From Cephalothrix simula (lineage: Eukaryota > Nemertea > Palaeonemertea > Archinemertea > Cephalotrichidae): a DNA stretch of 10,147 nt. The stretch is taken from contig JAXIUW010233952.1 in NCBI GenBank assembly GCA_035591015.1, positions 1 through 10,147 of the forward strand, in the 5' to 3' direction. The notes under the pieces were generated by a model, which was not told where the DNA came from, did not search any database, and saw only the letters and a list, made by a program, of their open reading frames with translations. The position numbers and the translations under genes were made by a program. This document shows, piece by piece, positions 7,362-10,147 of this stretch. Every line of letters starts with the position of its first letter. The stretch's first letter is position 1.

Positions 7362-7582
7362 TGTTAATCTGAAAAAAGAACATAAATGTAAAAAAAGTCA
7401 CGGCCACGGTTGGCCAGTACCAACTAAAGGACTGTCAACGATGTCAGGACAAAAATTTTCAAAAAAGAATTTCTTTCTGATATTGATTCTATTTGTCTTC
7501 AGGTACAATCTTCAGTAATTATTTTATGAAAATAACTTCTCTAAGTGCTTTAAAAACACTTTTTTGTAAGTCACAGGAAAAG

Positions 7583-7700
7583 CACGTGGTTTTCAAGGTC
7601 ACTAACGCTGTCAAAATGTAACATCTGCTTCAAATATTGCACGCACAGCTTATGGTCTGACCAATTAAAATGCGCGAGAGGCGTGGCTGAATTCTACCCG
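7583..7700 (-). promoter_or_regulatory. Possible MRPL14 promoter region
   Basis: About 220-340 bp upstream of the MRPL14 ATG lie an E-box (CACGTG, 7583-7588), a CCAAT box (plus strand GACCAATT near 7660) and a CpG-bearing patch (GCGCGAGAGGCGTGG, CCCGCGAC, about 7671-7703). The patch includes a GC/CACCC-like box and CTCTCGCG, part of the TCTCGCGAGA motif seen in housekeeping promoters. The cluster stands out from AT-rich surroundings. No start site or first-exon donor could be fixed; the best donor candidate is a weak GTTAGT at 7606-7601. Confidence 0.3.
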
Positions 7701-8171
7701 CGACTATTTAAAAGTATCAGTATTAAGCAAAAAGCTATAATTTTTTTAAAAGATTGCTATTATCATAAAACTAGTAATGTTATGATTAAAAGAAACACGC
7801 TTAGCATTGATCAACACACAGTTTTTAAAATTAGAATATTCAAGGATGCGATAAAATGTTTATAACGCATTTAATGAAATGAACTGTTTTTTTAATGAAA
7901 AATCAGGAGAAAATCTTTGCTAGACAAAAATAAGCATAGTATTAGTTTAATCATAGATTAACCTATTGTTTAATAATTACGGATGTTACTTTGATATAGC
8001 AGCAAAATAATTGTTTTCTTCAATTCCCTGAGTAAAAATTGGTCCCAAACATTTATTACAACCAAGAATGGATACACTCTTGTTACAACTAAGCCGCAAC
8101 TAAGGGAAAGATCATGAAACCGATAATGATAACAAAGGATAAGAGACTTCACATGCCATTTTGAGCACTTT

Positions 8172-8349
8172 ATAATTAGTGATCAATCAATGGATCAATG
8201 CATTTTTCTTTGATAATCACCGAAATATACCCAGTACTCTTTCATTAAATATCCCTAGTGGAACGAAAATAATTGGCCGACTATAAGTCACGTGATATGC
8301 TAATTAGCCATGCAAACATGTGATCAACATTGCAAAGGTCAAGTAAATA
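8172..8349. promoter_or_regulatory. Dense transcription-factor-like motif cluster (possible enhancer)
   Basis: Within about 180 bp are TAATTA homeodomain cores (8173-8178 and inside GCTAATTAGCC near 8300), repeated GATCAAT (8181-8187, 8193-8199) and TCACGTGA (8288-8295). They are followed by octamer-like ATGCTAAT/ATGCAAAC, an HNF4-like CAAAGGTCA (8333-8341) and a forkhead-like GTAAATA (8343-8349). AT-rich DNA produces homeobox and forkhead motifs easily, so only the combination is notable. Confidence 0.25.
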
Positions 8350-10042
8350 TTGAAAGGAAAAGCATTATAATTTATTTAATTCCCGGGATTTAATTGCTAT
8401 AAAAAATGGTTTATTATTATATTAATGCTAAAATTTACAGGATAAAATACTATAGATTGGATAATTCTTGTTTAAAAACTATCAGTGTCATGTTTTTCCA
8501 ATTTTGCATTTGGTGAGTTTTTGGTCTTATATATTTTTGAAAGGTCTAAATTGATAATTGATATCTTTTTTAGTTTCGGAAAAAAAGACTTCCAAGTCAA
8601 GTTTTATTTTGCTGTTTTAGTGAAAAAAATTCAAAATTTCAGAGTGATTGCTTCAGTGGTTATTGACTTATATTCAAAAAAGTGTTTAAAAAAACGAGAT
8701 ATCTACCCGAAAATTGCTATTGCAGTAACTTTTGGTAATTGAATTTTTGGTAATCTATGATACATGACGATTCTAAAAATATATAGTTTGCCTGTGTTAA
8801 CCCTTATAAAAGTATCTAAAAAAGAATAAATAGATTTTCGTGCTAACACCATTGACAGTCCTTAATGATGTCTTAAGATTTTGTTAGCCTTTGTTTATAT
8901 TAATCAAAGTCTGTTAAGAACTTTTATAAAAGATTATTTAAAAAAAAAAGTAAAATTGACATGATTTGACAGATTCCATTTTTAAATATCATCAAAATAT
9001 GGATGAAAGAATAATCATTCTGATGATTTTTTTCCCATAGTGATCACTTCAATAGTTTATTTGTAAGTTATATTTATTATGAACTAATAATATACATTTT
9101 TAAAAACTATACGTTTTTGTAATTATATGCCATAAGTCATATTTATATGTCTTACTTAATTGTTAGACTAGAAAAAATGCAATTTCGGGTGCCATTATAT
9201 TGCTCTGTAGGGCAACACATCATCAAAATTCAATAAACATCTGAAGAAAACGGCGCTAGATCTATTATACAGTCGAGGAACTAGTTTCGGTTAACTTGAT
9301 GAAAAAAGAACTGCAGCTTTATTTTCGCACATGATTCTAACCTAATCTTTTGCACACCTAAAAACCAACTATTAATTCAACTCTCTGCAAAAAATCAAGC
9401 TCCAAAACATTTCTATCGAAATTGAGAGCCAATTTAGGAAATGTCTGGGTGTGGCCAGTAATGGAAAACCATATCTAGTTCAGATTAACTTTGAGAAAAA
9501 TTAATTCCACCTATATATCCTTTTAAAATTTTTGTTGGGGTCATAACCGTAAAAATAATGTTATTTCCTATAACTGAATACATGAAGTTTCAAGTCAATT
9601 GGTCATTTTTCTACCTTCTTAGAGGGACCTGATTGAAGCACTATTTTGGCCACATCCCAATGTAGCGAAAAATAATAAATATTTTCAACAGCTTTAAAAA
9701 TTGACTTGTGAAGTGACCTTGACTGGAGTCAATGACCACTCAATGGAGAGATAATGATAAATAGATACCAACAATTCGGAAAAAAAGATCGATTTTTCAA
9801 AACTAGGGGCTATTTTGAGGGGGGCTGATATCGGAATTGGCACCTTGATAAAGATCGTTTAGAGCTGTTTTAAAATTAACTAGGCTAATCATAACTACTT
9901 GCAGAGTATTGTGATAGGTCAACCTACTCTGTGGCCAACCTAGTTGTAAAGTTACCGGTATTCATTTTTTAGTAAAAAAATAACGGCATTTTACAGCGGG
10001 CGAATTTTCACGATTTTTAAAAATTATCATTAAAGGAGCAGT

Positions 10043-10086
10043 GTTGGTGCGAATTTCAATTTCGCGGGTTGGTGCGAGTGACGTCA
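10043..10086. repeat. CpG-bearing 10-bp direct repeat followed by a CRE
   Basis: GTTGGTGCGA occurs at 10043-10052 and 10068-10077, separated by AATTTCAATTTCGCGG. A full TGACGTCA palindrome follows at 10079-10086. The block is more CpG-rich than its surroundings and may be the edge of a dispersed repeat or of a promoter beyond the window. Confidence 0.4.
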
Positions 10087-10147
10087 CCATGTTAACTATA
10101 TCTTCAAACTACGCATTGTTTTCAACTTGTTATAACGGTCTATTTAA

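Larger units (their letters stand above)
7369..10147. other. Right flank: no recognisable gene
   Basis: Apart from the possible MRPL14 promoter, this 2.8 kb shows no coding segment that I recognise on either strand. The open frames at 7336-7518, 7683-7865, 7970-8152 and 8485-8742 have amino-acid compositions typical of translated AT-rich spacer; those at 7683 and 8485 would need GTG starts. It contains a homeodomain/E-box/nuclear-receptor motif cluster (8172-8349) and a CpG-bearing direct repeat next to a CRE at the far right. Confidence 0.6.

Noticed and set aside
7156-7407. An 83-codon minus-strand frame covering the MRPL14 first exon.
   Set aside because: It crosses both splice sites in the wrong frame. 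The MRPL14 frame in the same segment matches the presequence, phase and family length.
8485-8742. An 85-codon plus-strand frame.
   Set aside because: It begins with GTG rather than ATG, is rich in Phe/Ile/Lys as expected from AT-rich spacer, and matches nothing recognised.
9400-9860. A stretch with a repeat-like look (GTGACCTTGACTGGAGTCAATGACC region and others).
   Set aside because: It has the flavour of invertebrate dispersed repeats, but no internal duplication or terminal structure could be shown from this window alone.

Overview
The window is AT-rich animal nuclear DNA: spliced genes, long introns, no operons or bacterial signals. Both recognisable genes are metazoan families with canonical GT-AG introns. 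The large, repeat-littered introns and spacers suit a marine invertebrate, perhaps a mollusc or other lophotrochozoan. The phylum is inference only.

Both genes are on the minus strand, so they read right to left. On the right is MRPL14, the mitochondrial large-subunit ribosomal protein uL14m. Its coding sequence is complete in two exons (7361-7300 and 6352-5977), joined across a 947-bp intron. The joined frame encodes 145 residues: a mitochondrial-targeting-like N-terminus followed by the uL14 fold.

About 1.5 kb further left begins a hedgehog-interacting-protein-like (HHIPL) gene. Exon 1 (4494-3619) encodes a signal peptide, a folate-receptor-like cysteine-rich domain and the start of a GSDH-type beta-propeller. 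A small second exon of 86 bp (1235-1150) lies 2.4 kb downstream and continues the propeller in the correct phase. The rest of the gene lies beyond the left edge. The two products act in unrelated places (mitochondrial ribosome, secretory pathway), and nothing in the sequence links them beyond being neighbours.

The remaining DNA is intron and spacer. It holds two inverted-repeat elements of about 190 bp that look like MITEs (921-1116, bounded by TTAA; 5236-5425). HHIPL intron 1 holds a short degraded copy of part of HHIPL exon 1 (3155-3205). The MRPL14 intron holds a GC-richer island of tandem and inverted minisatellite units (6577-6736). Several perfect short hairpins are also present. The right-hand 2.7 kb shows no recognisable gene, only possible cis-regulatory motif clusters. 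I found no RNA gene, CRISPR array, viral gene or novel multigene system.
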